Shown here: positions 44,213 to 53,978 of the stretch, in pieces
Layout of the letters: each line of letters starts with the position of its first letter
Position numbering within the stretch: position 1 is the stretch's first letter
Source: Sphingomonas sp. RIT328
GTDB taxonomy: Bacteria; Pseudomonadota; Alphaproteobacteria; Sphingomonadales; Sphingomonadaceae
NCBI RefSeq assembly: GCF_000632225.1
Contig: NZ_JFYV01000008.1
Span: forward strand, 1 to 64,000
DNA: 64,000 bases
Direction of reading: 5' to 3'
Program-made: the position numbers and the translations under genes
Notes under the pieces: model-generated
The model's input: the letters and a program-made list of their open reading frames with translations, nothing else
The model's database searches: none
Told to the model about the DNA's origin: nothing

Positions 44213-47200
44213 ATGACGAAGATCGTGACCGCGGACGGCAAGCGTCCGGCTTTCAACGCTGCGCTGCGTGCCGGTGTGTCGAGCCTTGCGCTCGGCATGA
44301 TCGCGCTTGCAACGCCGGCTTTCGCCGAAGGGCTGGGCCAGGCGGATACGAGTGCGATCCCACAGGCGACGGACCAGGCGGCGACCACCGCGGGCGACCT
44401 CACCAGCAATGCGACCACCGCCGATCAGGTGCCCGCAGACCAGCCGTCGGGTGAAGAGATCGTCGTCACCGGTCGTCGTGCCGCGCTCCAGGCCGCCGAC
44501 GAGCGCAAGCGCCGCAGCGAGACGATCATCGACTCGGTCGTCGCCGACGAGGCCGGCAAATTGCCAGACAATAGCATCACCGAAGTGTTGCAGCGCGTCT
44601 CCGGCGTGTCGATCGTGCGCTTCGCCGCGCTCGGCGATCCCGATCACTTCTCGGTGCAGGGCTCGGGCGTGCAGGTGCGCGGTCTGACCGGCGTCGCCTC
44701 GCGCCTCAACGGCCGCGAGATCTTCAGCGCCAACAACGGCCGCGCGATTCTGTGGAGCGACGTCACCCCCGAGCTGATGGCCGCGGTCGACGTCTACAAG
44801 GCATCCACCGCCGACCTGATCGAGGGCGGCACCGGCGGGCAGATCGATCTGCGCACCAAGATGCCGTTCGACTTCAACGGCGACTGGCATATGGCCGCGA
44901 CGGGTGAGTTGAGCATGGGCGACATGGCGCAGAAGGCCGATCCGGCCGCGTCGATGCTGCTCACCAAGTCGTTCGATACGCCGATCGGCAAGATCGGCAT
45001 CCTCGGCGACATCGCCTACAGCCAGTTCAGCTCGCTGTCGCAGTTCATCCGCACCGAGCCCTATTTCAAGACCAACATCAGCGGGAAGGACTACTATATC
45101 CCGGGCGGCTTCACCTATGGTGACGAGGCGTTCCAGTATCGCCGCTACGGTATCTATGGCGCGGTGCAGTGGGCGCCGACCGACGACCTGACGTTCAGCG
45201 GCACCTTCTTCCAGTCGCGCTACAAGAGCCAGTCGAGCGATTACGGCGCGCAGGTCAGCTCGCAGACGCTCGCGGTCGACCCGGCGAGCAGCAGCTTCGA
45301 CAGCAACGGCGCGCTGACCAAAACCAGCTCGCTGTTCAACCGCGACACCAATACCTTCCTGCCCAGCACCAGCCCGGTGACGAGCTCGGGCAACAAGGGT
45401 TTCGTCGACAGCAACACGCGCACCCGCGACTATTCGCTGGCGTTCAACTATGCGCCGACCGACAGCCACCTGTCGTTCAAGGGCGCGTTGCAGCGTGTCG
45501 ATTCGCGGCAGATCTACGATCGTCTCGACATCTTCCGCGATCTGAGCTTCGGCACCGGCTTCGGCATGGACCTGACCGGCGACCTGCCGCAGATCACCAC
45601 CACCGCCGCGGCGCAGGCCGGCTTCGCCAATCCGGCGAACTATTTCTGGTCGGCGTCGATGCCGCATAACGAGCGCAACAAGGGCCGGCTCGATGCCGCG
45701 AACCTCGATGTCGAATATTCCTTCGACGACAGCTTCCTCAAGGCGATCAAGGTCGGTGCCCGCGCTGCCGAGCGGACCGAACGCGATCTCCAGAACGGCT
45801 ATAACTGGAGCGCGCTGGGCCGCGGCTGGAACGGCGATCCGCAGCTGACCTATGCCAATGCCGCGCCGGGCGACACGACCTATCACGCGTTCAAGGACTT
45901 CTTCCGCGGCGAGACGGTCCTGCCGGGCAATCTGATGTTCGCGAGCGAGGATCTGGCCCGTCGCTTCGTCGCCAACCGGACCGGACTGACCGCGTCGCCG
46001 CCGGCGGGCTTCTGCCCCGCCACGGCACAGTTCGACTGCTCCGCATCGGGTCCGCTGCCTTCCAGCACCTATGGTGGGGGTTCGCAGATCACCCGTCCGG
46101 CCGGTTTCGTGCTGCCCGGCGATCAGGTCGACAACAAGACGATCACCAAGGCTGCTTACGCCTTGGCACGCTTCGGTCGTCCGGAGGGCGGCATCTCGGG
46201 CAACGTCGGCGTCCGCGTCGTCAACATCCAGAACGAGGGCAGCGGCTACATCCAGCAGAATTCGTCGACCTTCGTTCGCAACGGCGTGACGCAGACGCTG
46301 GCGCAGACCTTCATCGCCCGTGGCGGCAAGGCGGAATTCACCCGCTGGCTGCCGTCGATCAACGTCGACTATGCGCCGAACAGCAAGACGAAAATCCGCG
46401 CCGGCTATAACATCACGATGGATCTGCCGAGCTTCAACGCGCTGCGCGCGTCGGGCAGCATCGGTGTGGCGACGACGAGCAATCCGGGCAACACCGGCGG
46501 CACCAGCAGCCTGCCCAATATCTTCACCAACTTCACCGCCGATACGGGCAATCCGCTGCTCAAGCCGACGATGTCGAACAACTTCGACCTGTCATTTGAA
46601 TATTACGCCCGCGCCGGTACCGCCTTCCACATCGCGCCGTTCTACAAGCGCCTGACCAACCTGCCGATCTACTCGCTGACGCAGCGGCAGGTGACGGTGG
46701 TGTTCACCGACGGCACCAGCGAGAACGTCAATGCCGCGGCGACCGACTATATCAACGCGACCAAGGCGGCGACGGTCAAGGGCGTCGAGGTCGGCGGTCG
46801 TGCCTTCCTCGACATGCTGCCCGGCGTGCTCGCGGGTCTCGGCTTCGAGGCGAATTATACGTTCATCGACAGCCAGAACCCGGGCGATCTGTATCGCGAC
46901 ATCAACGGCGTCACGCACAATGACGCGCCGCTGATCGGCCTGTCGAAGCACAATGCCAACGTCACCTTGCTGTACGAGCGCAAGGCGGTGTCGTTCCGCG
47001 TCGCTTATTCGTGGCGGTCGCGGTACCTGCAGACGACGAACAGCAACGGCACCAACCCGACGTATAACTATTACCCGTCGGCGGGTGCGACCGCGGTGCC
47101 GATCCAGATCGCGCTGCCGGTCTATGGCGGCGCCTATGGTACGCTGGACGGCGGTGCGCGCTTCAAGGTGACCGACAATTTCTCGTTCGGCGTGCAGTTC

Positions 47201-47323
47201 ACCAACATCCTCGGCGCGACGCAGCGGACGTTGATGGGCGGCTATCCCAACGGGGCGCTCTATGGCCGCAGCTGGTTCCAGAGCGATCGCCGTATCTCGA
47301 CCGGGATCAACCTGGCCTTCTGA
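44213..47323 (+). CDS. Large TonB-dependent receptor, glycan-locus type
   Basis: This 1036-aa receptor has a signal peptide at about 15-38 (SSLALGMIALATPAFA), an Ala/Thr-rich spacer and the TonB box EEIVVTGRR at 81-89. The plug follows (KLPDNSITEVLQRVSGVSIV, then VRGLTGVASRLNGREIFSAN), a pattern of large carbohydrate-type receptors in sphingomonads, Caulobacter and Xanthomonas. The C-terminus ends in the barrel signal (STGINLAF). The start at 44213 follows GGAGAGG by seven bases; ATG 44207 is the alternative. It lies after a LacI-type operator and before GH39 and GH74 genes, so xylose-containing oligosaccharide uptake is likely. Confidence 0.88.
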   Translation: MTKIVTADGKRPAFNAALRAGVSSLALGMIALATPAFAEGLGQADTSAIPQATDQAATTAGDLTSNATTADQVPADQPSGEEIVVTGRRAALQAADERKRRSETIIDSVVADEAGKLPDNSITEVLQRVSGVSIVRFAALGDPDHFSVQGSGVQVRGLTGVASRLNGREIFSANNGRAILWSDVTPELMAAVDVYKASTADLIEGGTGGQIDLRTKMPFDFNGDWHMAATGELSMGDMAQKADPAASMLLTKSFDTPIGKIGILGDIAYSQFSSLSQFIRTEPYFKTNISGKDYYIPGGFTYGDEAFQYRRYGIYGAVQWAPTDDLTFSGTFFQSRYKSQSSDYGAQVSSQTLAVDPASSSFDSNGALTKTSSLFNRDTNTFLPSTSPVTSSGNKGFVDSNTRTRDYSLAFNYAPTDSHLSFKGALQRVDSRQIYDRLDIFRDLSFGTGFGMDLTGDLPQITTTAAAQAGFANPANYFWSASMPHNERNKGRLDAANLDVEYSFDDSFLKAIKVGARAAERTERDLQNGYNWSALGRGWNGDPQLTYANAAPGDTTYHAFKDFFRGETVLPGNLMFASEDLARRFVANRTGLTASPPAGFCPATAQFDCSASGPLPSSTYGGGSQITRPAGFVLPGDQVDNKTITKAAYALARFGRPEGGISGNVGVRVVNIQNEGSGYIQQNSSTFVRNGVTQTLAQTFIARGGKAEFTRWLPSINVDYAPNSKTKIRAGYNITMDLPSFNALRASGSIGVATTSNPGNTGGTSSLPNIFTNFTADTGNPLLKPTMSNNFDLSFEYYARAGTAFHIAPFYKRLTNLPIYSLTQRQVTVVFTDGTSENVNAAATDYINATKAATVKGVEVGGRAFLDMLPGVLAGLGFEANYTFIDSQNPGDLYRDINGVTHNDAPLIGLSKHNANVTLLYERKAVSFRVAYSWRSRYLQTTNSNGTNPTYNYYPSAGATAVPIQIALPVYGGAYGTLDGGARFKVTDNFSFGVQFTNILGATQRTLMGGYPNGALYGRSWFQSDRRISTGINLAF

Positions 47324-47442
47324 CGACATCGTGGCCTGCCCGCCGGAAACGGCTGGCAAGTCATTGTAATACGACAAATAAATCGACCTGACGGTGGGCT
47401 CCGGCTAGACCGGTGGCTCGACCGGCACAGCGGAGGAATGGG

Positions 47443-49005
47443 ATGACAGCGCTCTTGGTCCGTATCGGCGCCGGAGCGCTGCTCGGCCTGTCCGCCGCCG
47501 CCTCGGCGCAGCAGGCGCGCACGATCGACGTCGATGTCGCGCGCGCGGGCCCGCCGATCGATCGGGCCTTCGACCTGTCGGTGGGGTCGGATTATGCCGG
47601 TACGCTGATCCGCCCCGACAGCCTCGCCCAGCTCGACACCGCGGTGCGCGAACTCGGCTTCCGCTACGTCCGCTTCCACGACATCTTCACCGACGCCCTG
47701 GGGACGGTGAAGCGGACGCCGGACGGCGGCATCACCTATGACTGGACGAAGATCGACCAGCTCTACGACGCCTTGCTCGCCCGCAAGATCAAGCCGTTCG
47801 TCGAACTGGGTTTCACCCCCGACGCGCTCAAGACGTCGAACCAGACGATCTTCTATTGGAAGGGCAATACCTCGCACCCGCAGCCGGAGGGCTGGGCGAA
47901 GCTGATCGACGCCTATGTCCGCCGCCTGCGCGAGCGCTACGGCGCGGCGGAGGTGCGCAGCTGGTATTTCGAGGTGTGGAACGAGCCCAATCTCGCCGGC
48001 TTCTGGGAAAAGGCGGATCAGGCGGCCTATTTCCGCCTGTATGAAACGAGCGCGCGGACGATCAAGGCGATCGATCCCGCCCTGCGTGTCGGCGGTCCGG
48101 CGACCGCGGGCGCGGCCTGGGTGCCCGAGCTGCTAGCTTATGCCAAGGCGCGGAACGTGCCGGTCGATTTCGTCTCGACGCATACCTATGGGGTCGACGG
48201 CGGTTTCCTCGACGAGAAGGGCGAGGACGACAACCGGTTGTCGACCAATCCCGATTCGGTGGTCGGCGACGTGCGCCGCGTGCGGGCGCAGATCGCCGCC
48301 TCGCCCTTCCCCGACCTGCCGCTATTCTTCACCGAATGGAGCGCGAGCTACAATCCGCGCGATCCGGTGCATGATTCCTATATAAGCGCGCCCTTCATCC
48401 TCACCAAGCTGCGCGCGACGCGCGGCATCGCGCAGGGGATGAGCTATTGGACCTACAGCGATCTGTTCGAGGAGGCGGGGCCGCCGCCGACCCCGTTCCA
48501 CGGCGGCTTCGGGCTGATGAACCGCGAGGGCATCCGCAAGCCGGCGTGGTTCGCGTATAAATACCTCCACGCGCTCGCCGGGCCGGAGATCCCGCTTGCC
48601 GACGGTCAGGCGCTGGCGACGACCGATGCGCGGCGGACCGCGGTGCTGCTATGGGACTGGCAGCAGCCCAAGCAGGTGCTGAGCAACCGGCCGTTCTTCA
48701 CCCGCCAGCTGCCGGCGACCGCCGCCGCGCCGGCGACGCTGCGGCTGACGCACCTGACGCCCGGCCGCTACCGGCTGGCGGTGCGGCGCACCGGCTATCA
48801 GCATAACGACGCGCATTCGCGCTACCTTGCGATGGGATCGCCCAAGACGCTGACGCCGGCGCAGATCGCCGAGTTGCAGGCGCTGACCACCGATACGCCG
48901 GAGGTGGCGCGGACGGTGCAGGTCGGGCGCGACGGGACGTACACGCTGCGGCTGGCGATGCAGAGCAACGACGTGGTGCTGGCGACGCTCGAGCGGTCGC
49001 GCTGA
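47443..49005 (+). CDS. Glycoside hydrolase family 39 (beta-xylosidase type)
   Basis: This 520-aa exported enzyme has a signal peptide (GALLGLSAAASAQQ). The GH39 (beta/alpha)8 domain has acid/base Glu181 in VWNEPNLAGFW and nucleophile Glu298 in FFTEWSAS, both in the right context. A C-terminal beta domain of about 100 residues follows. Retaining beta-xylosidases and alpha-L-iduronidases share the family; bacterial members in such loci are usually xylosidases. CGGAGGA precedes the ATG. The 119-base gap from the receptor has an imperfect TTGT/ACAA palindrome at 47364-47377. The stop overlaps the next start (TGATG). Confidence 0.85.
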   Translation: MTALLVRIGAGALLGLSAAASAQQARTIDVDVARAGPPIDRAFDLSVGSDYAGTLIRPDSLAQLDTAVRELGFRYVRFHDIFTDALGTVKRTPDGGITYDWTKIDQLYDALLARKIKPFVELGFTPDALKTSNQTIFYWKGNTSHPQPEGWAKLIDAYVRRLRERYGAAEVRSWYFEVWNEPNLAGFWEKADQAAYFRLYETSARTIKAIDPALRVGGPATAGAAWVPELLAYAKARNVPVDFVSTHTYGVDGGFLDEKGEDDNRLSTNPDSVVGDVRRVRAQIAASPFPDLPLFFTEWSASYNPRDPVHDSYISAPFILTKLRATRGIAQGMSYWTYSDLFEEAGPPPTPFHGGFGLMNREGIRKPAWFAYKYLHALAGPEIPLADGQALATTDARRTAVLLWDWQQPKQVLSNRPFFTRQLPATAAAPATLRLTHLTPGRYRLAVRRTGYQHNDAHSRYLAMGSPKTLTPAQIAELQALTTDTPEVARTVQVGRDGTYTLRLAMQSNDVVLATLERSR

Positions 49006-51182
49006 TGCGCCGGTCGCGGCGGGTCAGGGCGGGCGGCGCGCTGCTGGTCGCGCTCGCCTTGCCGGCCGCCGCGCCGACCCCGGCTTATCGCTGGACCAAT
49101 GTCACCGTCGGGGCGGGCGGCTATGCGCCGAACATCGTGTTCAGCCCGGTCGAACGCGGCCTCGCCTATCTGCGCACCGACATGGGCGGCGCCTATCGCT
49201 GGGATGCGCAGGCGGCACGCTGGCTGCCGTTGCAGGACGACAATGCCGAATCGAGCTATATGGGGATCGAGAGCATCGCGCCCGATCCGGTCGATGCCGA
49301 TGTCGTCTATATGGCGGCGGGGATGAACGCCGGCGCGCCCGCGGCGATCCTGCGTTCGGCCGATCGCGGCCGCCACTGGACGGTGACGCCGGTGCCGTTC
49401 GCGATGGGCGGCAACGAGCCGGGCCGCGGGCTCGGCGAGCGGCTGGCGATCGATCCGCGCGATCATGACCATTTGTGGTTCGGATCGCGGCACGACGGTC
49501 TGTGGCAGAGCCGCGATGCCGGGCGGCATTGGGCGAAGGTGGCGGGCTTTCCCTATGCCGGGCTCGGCAGGCCGGCGCGCCGGACGGCGCATGGCGGCGT
49601 GTCGTTCGTCGCGATCGATCCGAGGCTGGGCGCGCGGCGGATCTGGGCGGGGATCGCCGATCCGGGCGTCGCGCCGCTCTACCGCTCCGACGACGGCGGC
49701 GCGCATTGGCGCGCGGTCGCGGCGCCGGGCCTGCTCGCCGCCAAGGGGGTGATCGACGCACGCGGCGTGCTGTGGGTCGGCTATGGCAGCGGCATCGGTC
49801 CGAGCGAGGTCAAGACCGGCGCGCTGTGGCGCTACGATCCCGTCGGCACGGGGCGCGACGTGACGCCGCCCGACTGGCGGGACGCCGGGGCGGAGGGCGC
49901 GTTCTTCGGCGTCGCGGTGGCGCGCAGCGCGCCGGGCACCGTCGCGGTATCGACGATCGACCGCTATCGCGCGGGCGATTCGCTGTGGCTGAGCCGTGAC
50001 GACGGCGCGCAGTGGGACGATGTCGGCAAGCGCAGCCGCCGCGATGTCTCGGCGACGCCCTTCCTGCTGCACGAGGGCAAGGGCGCCGATTTCGGCCATT
50101 GGATCTCCGGCCTCGCCATCGATCCCTTCGACGCCGGGCATATCGCCTATACCACCGGCGCGACCGTCTATGCGACGCAGCGGGTGCCGGCGCGCGGACC
50201 GGTCGACTGGGCGCCGTGGGTGCGCGGCATCGAACAGACCGCGGTGATCACGCTGATCGCACCGACGGGCGGCGCGCCGGTCGTCTCGGGCTTCGGCGAC
50301 CTCGCCGGCTTCGTCCACGACGATCTCGACCGTTCGCCGCAGCCGAGCTTTATCGATCCCTATCTCTCCAACACCAACATGCTCGATTATGCCGGTCGGG
50401 CGCCCAACGTCATCGTGCGCAGCGGCAGCCTGTATCTCGACCGGCCGCGCGACGCGAGCCTCGCCCGGTCGGAGGATGGCGGGCGGCACTGGACGCCGCT
50501 GCGCCTGCCGCCGCAGGGAGAGCCGCCGGCGCGCGACGACCTCAATGGCGAGGCGGCGATCACCGTCTCCGCGGACGGCGCGACGATGATCGTCGCCGCG
50601 CGCGTGCCGCAGCGGACGCGCGACGGCGGGCGGAGCTGGCAAGCGGTGCGCGGCCTGCCGCCGCGGACGCGCGCGGTGGCGGACAAGGTCGATGCGGCGA
50701 CCTTCTACGCGGTCGATGCCGCGGCGGGGCGGCTGCTCGTCTCGCATGATGGTGGCGCCAGCTTCGCGCCGGTCGCGACTCAGGGCCTGCCGCGCGACCT
50801 GTCCGCCGCGGCGCCGCGCAATCGCGAATCGCAAAGCGCGCTCGTCGCCGTGCCGGGCGCGGCGGGCGAATTGTGGCTGCAGGTCGGGACGGCGCTGTTC
50901 CACAGCCGCGACGCGGGCCGGCGTTTCGTCGCCGCGAACGGCGATCTTGCGGTCGAGCTGTTCGGCATCGGCAAGGGCGCGGTCTATGCGATCGGCAGCC
51001 GCGGCGGGGTGCGCGGCATCTGGCGCGCGAACGATGCCGGGGGAGCATGGAGCCGGATCGACGACGATGCGCATCGCTGGGGCGGGCGCTATCGCGTCAT
51101 CGCCGGTGACCCGCGCCGCGCCGGCCGCGTCTATGTCGGCACCGACGGGCGCGGGCTCTTCTACGGCGATCCGGCCGGCTGA
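49005..51182 (+). CDS. Glycoside hydrolase family 74-like (xyloglucanase type)
   Basis: This 725-aa exported protein is made of BNR/sortilin-like repeats (SxDxGxxW copies near 120, 170, 229, 331, 484, 533). GH74 marks are clear: LRTDMGGAYRWD with candidate catalytic Asp59 and HWISGLAIDPFDAGHIAYTT with Asp374, the positions of the two catalytic aspartates in xyloglucanases. The signal peptide is short and Arg-rich. It overlaps the GH39 gene by one base, so both are made together. Substrate may be xyloglucan or a related xylose-bearing glycan. Confidence 0.82.
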   Translation: MRRSRRVRAGGALLVALALPAAAPTPAYRWTNVTVGAGGYAPNIVFSPVERGLAYLRTDMGGAYRWDAQAARWLPLQDDNAESSYMGIESIAPDPVDADVVYMAAGMNAGAPAAILRSADRGRHWTVTPVPFAMGGNEPGRGLGERLAIDPRDHDHLWFGSRHDGLWQSRDAGRHWAKVAGFPYAGLGRPARRTAHGGVSFVAIDPRLGARRIWAGIADPGVAPLYRSDDGGAHWRAVAAPGLLAAKGVIDARGVLWVGYGSGIGPSEVKTGALWRYDPVGTGRDVTPPDWRDAGAEGAFFGVAVARSAPGTVAVSTIDRYRAGDSLWLSRDDGAQWDDVGKRSRRDVSATPFLLHEGKGADFGHWISGLAIDPFDAGHIAYTTGATVYATQRVPARGPVDWAPWVRGIEQTAVITLIAPTGGAPVVSGFGDLAGFVHDDLDRSPQPSFIDPYLSNTNMLDYAGRAPNVIVRSGSLYLDRPRDASLARSEDGGRHWTPLRLPPQGEPPARDDLNGEAAITVSADGATMIVAARVPQRTRDGGRSWQAVRGLPPRTRAVADKVDAATFYAVDAAAGRLLVSHDGGASFAPVATQGLPRDLSAAAPRNRESQSALVAVPGAAGELWLQVGTALFHSRDAGRRFVAANGDLAVELFGIGKGAVYAIGSRGGVRGIWRANDAGGAWSRIDDDAHRWGGRYRVIAGDPRRAGRVYVGTDGRGLFYGDPAG

Positions 51183-51243
51183 CACGCATCCCCTGACGCG
51201 CTCGACCGTTCAGGGATGCTCGAAGCCGTTGGGAGAAAAGCTT

Positions 51244-52044
51244 TTGTCTGCGCTCGCAGGTCATACCGCCATCATTACCGGCGCCAGTTCGGGAATCGGC
51301 CTCGCCGTCGCCGAGGGGCTCGCCGGGGCAGGCGCGGCGGTCGTCATCAACTATCGGTCGGACGAGGACAGCGCCAACAGCCTCGCCGAACGGATCGGCG
51401 AGCGGGGCGGACGCGCGATCGCGGTGCAGGCGGACGTGTCGCAGGAGCAGGAGGTCGGGCGCTTGTTCGACGCCGCCGCCGACGCCTTCGGCCGGATCGA
51501 CGTGCTCGTCTCCAATTCGGGCGTGCAGAAGGATGCGCCGGTCGCCGATCTGTCGCTCGACGACTGGAATACGGTGATCGACATCAACCTGACCGGACAG
51601 TTCCTCTGCGCGCGCGAGGCGGTGCGCCGCTTCCGCAGCCAGCCCGAATCCGCGCGGCCGTCGCGCAGCGCCGGCACGATCATCGCGATGAGCTCGGTGC
51701 ACGAGCTGATCCCCTGGGCGGGGCACGTCAATTATGCCGCGGCGAAGGGCGGCGTGCGGATGCTGACGCGGACGCTGGCGCAGGAGGTCGCGCCGGACCG
51801 GATCCGCGTCAATGCCATCGCCCCCGGCGCAATCCGCACACCCATCAATCAGGAGGCGTGGGAGACGCCCGCAGCGCTCGAAAAGCTGCTGCGGCTGATC
51901 CCCTATGGCCGGATCGGCGAGCCGGAGGATGTCGCACGCGCGGCGGTGTGGCTCGCATCGGACGAGGCGGATTACGTCACCGGCACGACCCTGTTCGTCG
52001 ACGGCGGCATGTCGCTCTATCCCGAATTCCGCGACAATGGCTGA
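51244..52044 (+). CDS. SDR family oxidoreductase (glucose dehydrogenase-like)
   Basis: This 266-aa NAD(P)-dependent short-chain dehydrogenase has the cofactor motif TGASSGIG at about 12-19, NSG in VLVSNSGVQ, the catalytic Ser in MSSVHELIPW, YAAAK (Tyr/Lys) and RVNAIAPGAI. FVDGGMSLYPEF resembles glucose 1-dehydrogenase endings. The start is a TTG, preceded by GGGAGA; no ATG fits the family N-terminus. It overlaps the GH15 gene by 8 bases. It may oxidise the sugar freed by the neighbouring hydrolases (inference). Confidence 0.85.
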   Translation: MSALAGHTAIITGASSGIGLAVAEGLAGAGAAVVINYRSDEDSANSLAERIGERGGRAIAVQADVSQEQEVGRLFDAAADAFGRIDVLVSNSGVQKDAPVADLSLDDWNTVIDINLTGQFLCAREAVRRFRSQPESARPSRSAGTIIAMSSVHELIPWAGHVNYAAAKGGVRMLTRTLAQEVAPDRIRVNAIAPGAIRTPINQEAWETPAALEKLLRLIPYGRIGEPEDVARAAVWLASDEADYVTGTTLFVDGGMSLYPEFRDNG

Positions 52045-53902
52045 GCGCGACGCCGCCGCGGAGGCGGAAGCGCAGGTGCGGGCGCAGGCGGCGGTGACGC
52101 CGCGACGGCGGATCGGCGATCACGGCATCATCGGCGACATGGAGACCGCGGCGCTGGTCGCGGCGGACGGCACGATCGACTATCTGTGCTGGCCGTCGCT
52201 CGACAGCCCGAGCGTGTTCGCCGAACTGCTCGACGCCGAGCAGGGCGGCGCGTTCGAGATCGTGCCGGCGCTCGACGACGCGCGGGTGCTGCAGATCTAC
52301 GTCCCCGACACCAACGTGCTGACGACGCGGTGGATGGCGAGCGCGGCGAGCGTCGAGATACTCGACCTGATGCCGCATCCCGACATCTGCGGCGATGCGG
52401 GCCTCGACCGACGCTGCCTGATCCGCCAGATCACCGTGACCCGCGGCACGGTGCGCTTCACCGCGCGCTGTCGTCCGCGCTTCGATTACGCGCGCGAAGT
52501 GCCGGAGGCGGCGGCGGTGGACGGCGGCGTCCGTTTCGCCGGAAGGGCGCTGACGATGCGTCTGTACGGATCGGTGCCGGTGCAGGCGGCGCCGGGCGAA
52601 GCGGTGGCGGAATTCACGCTCGGCGAGGGCGAGACCGCCTGGTTCGTGCTCGGCGACGACGCATTGCGCCGCCCCGATGATGCCGGCGTTTCGGGCGACA
52701 TCACCGAAACGACCAAGGCGTGGCAGCACTGGCTGAGCCGCACGGACTATCGCGGGCGCTGGCGCGAGGCGGTGCTGCGCTCGGCATTGGCGCTCAAGCT
52801 GCTCACCTCGGACCGGCACGGCTCGATCGCCGCGGCGGCGACCTTCGGCCTGCCCGAGGCGGTCGGTGCCGGGCGCAACTGGGATTATCGCGCGACCTGG
52901 ATCCGCGATGCGTCGTTCACCGTCTATGCCTTCATGCGGCTGGGCTTCATCGACGAGGCCGAGCATTTCCGCCAATGGGCCGGCAAGCGGGTGATGGCGT
53001 CGGATCAGGATCACCCGATCCGCATCATGTATGCGATCGACGGATCGCATGCGAAGGACGAGACCGAATTGCCGCACCTCGCCGGTTATGCCGGCAGCCG
53101 GCCGGTCCGCATCGGCAATGGCGCGCACGCGCAGAGCCAGCTCGATATCTTCGGCGAGCTGATGGACAGCGTCTATCTCTCCAACAAATATGGCGCGGCG
53201 ATCGATCATGCCGGCTGGCAGCACGTCCGCGGCATCGTCGACTATGTCATCGCGCATTGGCAGGAACCCGATGCCGGCATCTGGGAGATGCGGTCGGAGC
53301 CGCGGCATTTCCTCCATTCGCGGCTGATGTGCTGGGTGGCGCTCGACCGGGCGATCCGGCTGGCGAAGAAACGGTCGCTGTCGGCGCCGCTGGTCGCGTG
53401 GAGCGAGGCGCGCGATGCGATCGTCGAGGATATCTGGAGCAACTTCCGCCATCCCGAGCACGGCTATTTCGTGCAGAGCCGCGGCGGCACCGAGCTGGAT
53501 GCGGCGTTGCTGATGATGCCGTTGATGCGCTTCGTCTCGTCGACCGACCCGGTGTGGCTGACGACGCTCGACGCGATCGGCGCACAGTTGCGCGACGACG
53601 GGCTCGTCTACCGCTATCGCGGCGACGACGGGCTGGACGGGCAGGAGGGGGCGTTCACCACCTGCACCTTCTGGTATGCCGAATGTCTCGCCCGCGCCGG
53701 GCGGCTCGACGAGGCGCAGCTGATCCTCGCCAAGGGGATCGCTTATGCCAATCCGCTCGGGCTGTTCTCCGAGGAGCTCGACCTGCGCGGTGAGCCGATC
53801 GGCAATTTTCCGCAGGCGCTGACCCATCTGGCGCTGATCAGTGCGGCCTATTTCATCGACCGGCGGCTCGATCCCAGCTACCGGCCCAATTGGCAGCCGT
53901 GA
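52037..53902 (+). CDS. Glycoside hydrolase family 15 protein (glucoamylase/trehalase type)
   Basis: This 621-aa cytoplasmic enzyme (no signal peptide) has an N-terminal beta domain (residues 35-240) typical of bacterial GH15, with IGDHGIIGDMETAALVAADG and TIDYLCWPSLDSPSVFAELL. The (alpha/alpha)6 catalytic domain shows GRNWDYRATWIRDASFTVYA, DAGIWEMRSEPRHF (general acid) and NPLGLFSEELD (base). GH15 members of this shape split trehalose or alpha-glucans by inversion. SDR-GH15 pairing suggests sugar release followed by oxidation. Confidence 0.87.
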   Translation: MAERDAAAEAEAQVRAQAAVTPRRRIGDHGIIGDMETAALVAADGTIDYLCWPSLDSPSVFAELLDAEQGGAFEIVPALDDARVLQIYVPDTNVLTTRWMASAASVEILDLMPHPDICGDAGLDRRCLIRQITVTRGTVRFTARCRPRFDYAREVPEAAAVDGGVRFAGRALTMRLYGSVPVQAAPGEAVAEFTLGEGETAWFVLGDDALRRPDDAGVSGDITETTKAWQHWLSRTDYRGRWREAVLRSALALKLLTSDRHGSIAAAATFGLPEAVGAGRNWDYRATWIRDASFTVYAFMRLGFIDEAEHFRQWAGKRVMASDQDHPIRIMYAIDGSHAKDETELPHLAGYAGSRPVRIGNGAHAQSQLDIFGELMDSVYLSNKYGAAIDHAGWQHVRGIVDYVIAHWQEPDAGIWEMRSEPRHFLHSRLMCWVALDRAIRLAKKRSLSAPLVAWSEARDAIVEDIWSNFRHPEHGYFVQSRGGTELDAALLMMPLMRFVSSTDPVWLTTLDAIGAQLRDDGLVYRYRGDDGLDGQEGAFTTCTFWYAECLARAGRLDEAQLILAKGIAYANPLGLFSEELDLRGEPIGNFPQALTHLALISAAYFIDRRLDPSYRPNWQP

Positions 53903-53930
53903 TGCGTCCATAAACGACAGGCTTTACGGG

Positions 53931-53973
53931 CCCCCTTATTGGTACTAATGCGAAACAGTATCAATAAAGGGGG
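53931..53973. promoter_or_regulatory. Hairpin: terminator of GH15 or SD-masking leader
   Basis: Arms 53931-53946 and 53957-53973 pair over about 16 bp (one mismatch, one bulge) with a 10-base loop, followed by CTCTTTT. It can end transcription from GH15. The right arm also contains AAGGGGG, the ribosome site of the next gene, so folding in a leader would mask translation. Confidence 0.6.
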
Positions 53974-53978
53974 CTCTT

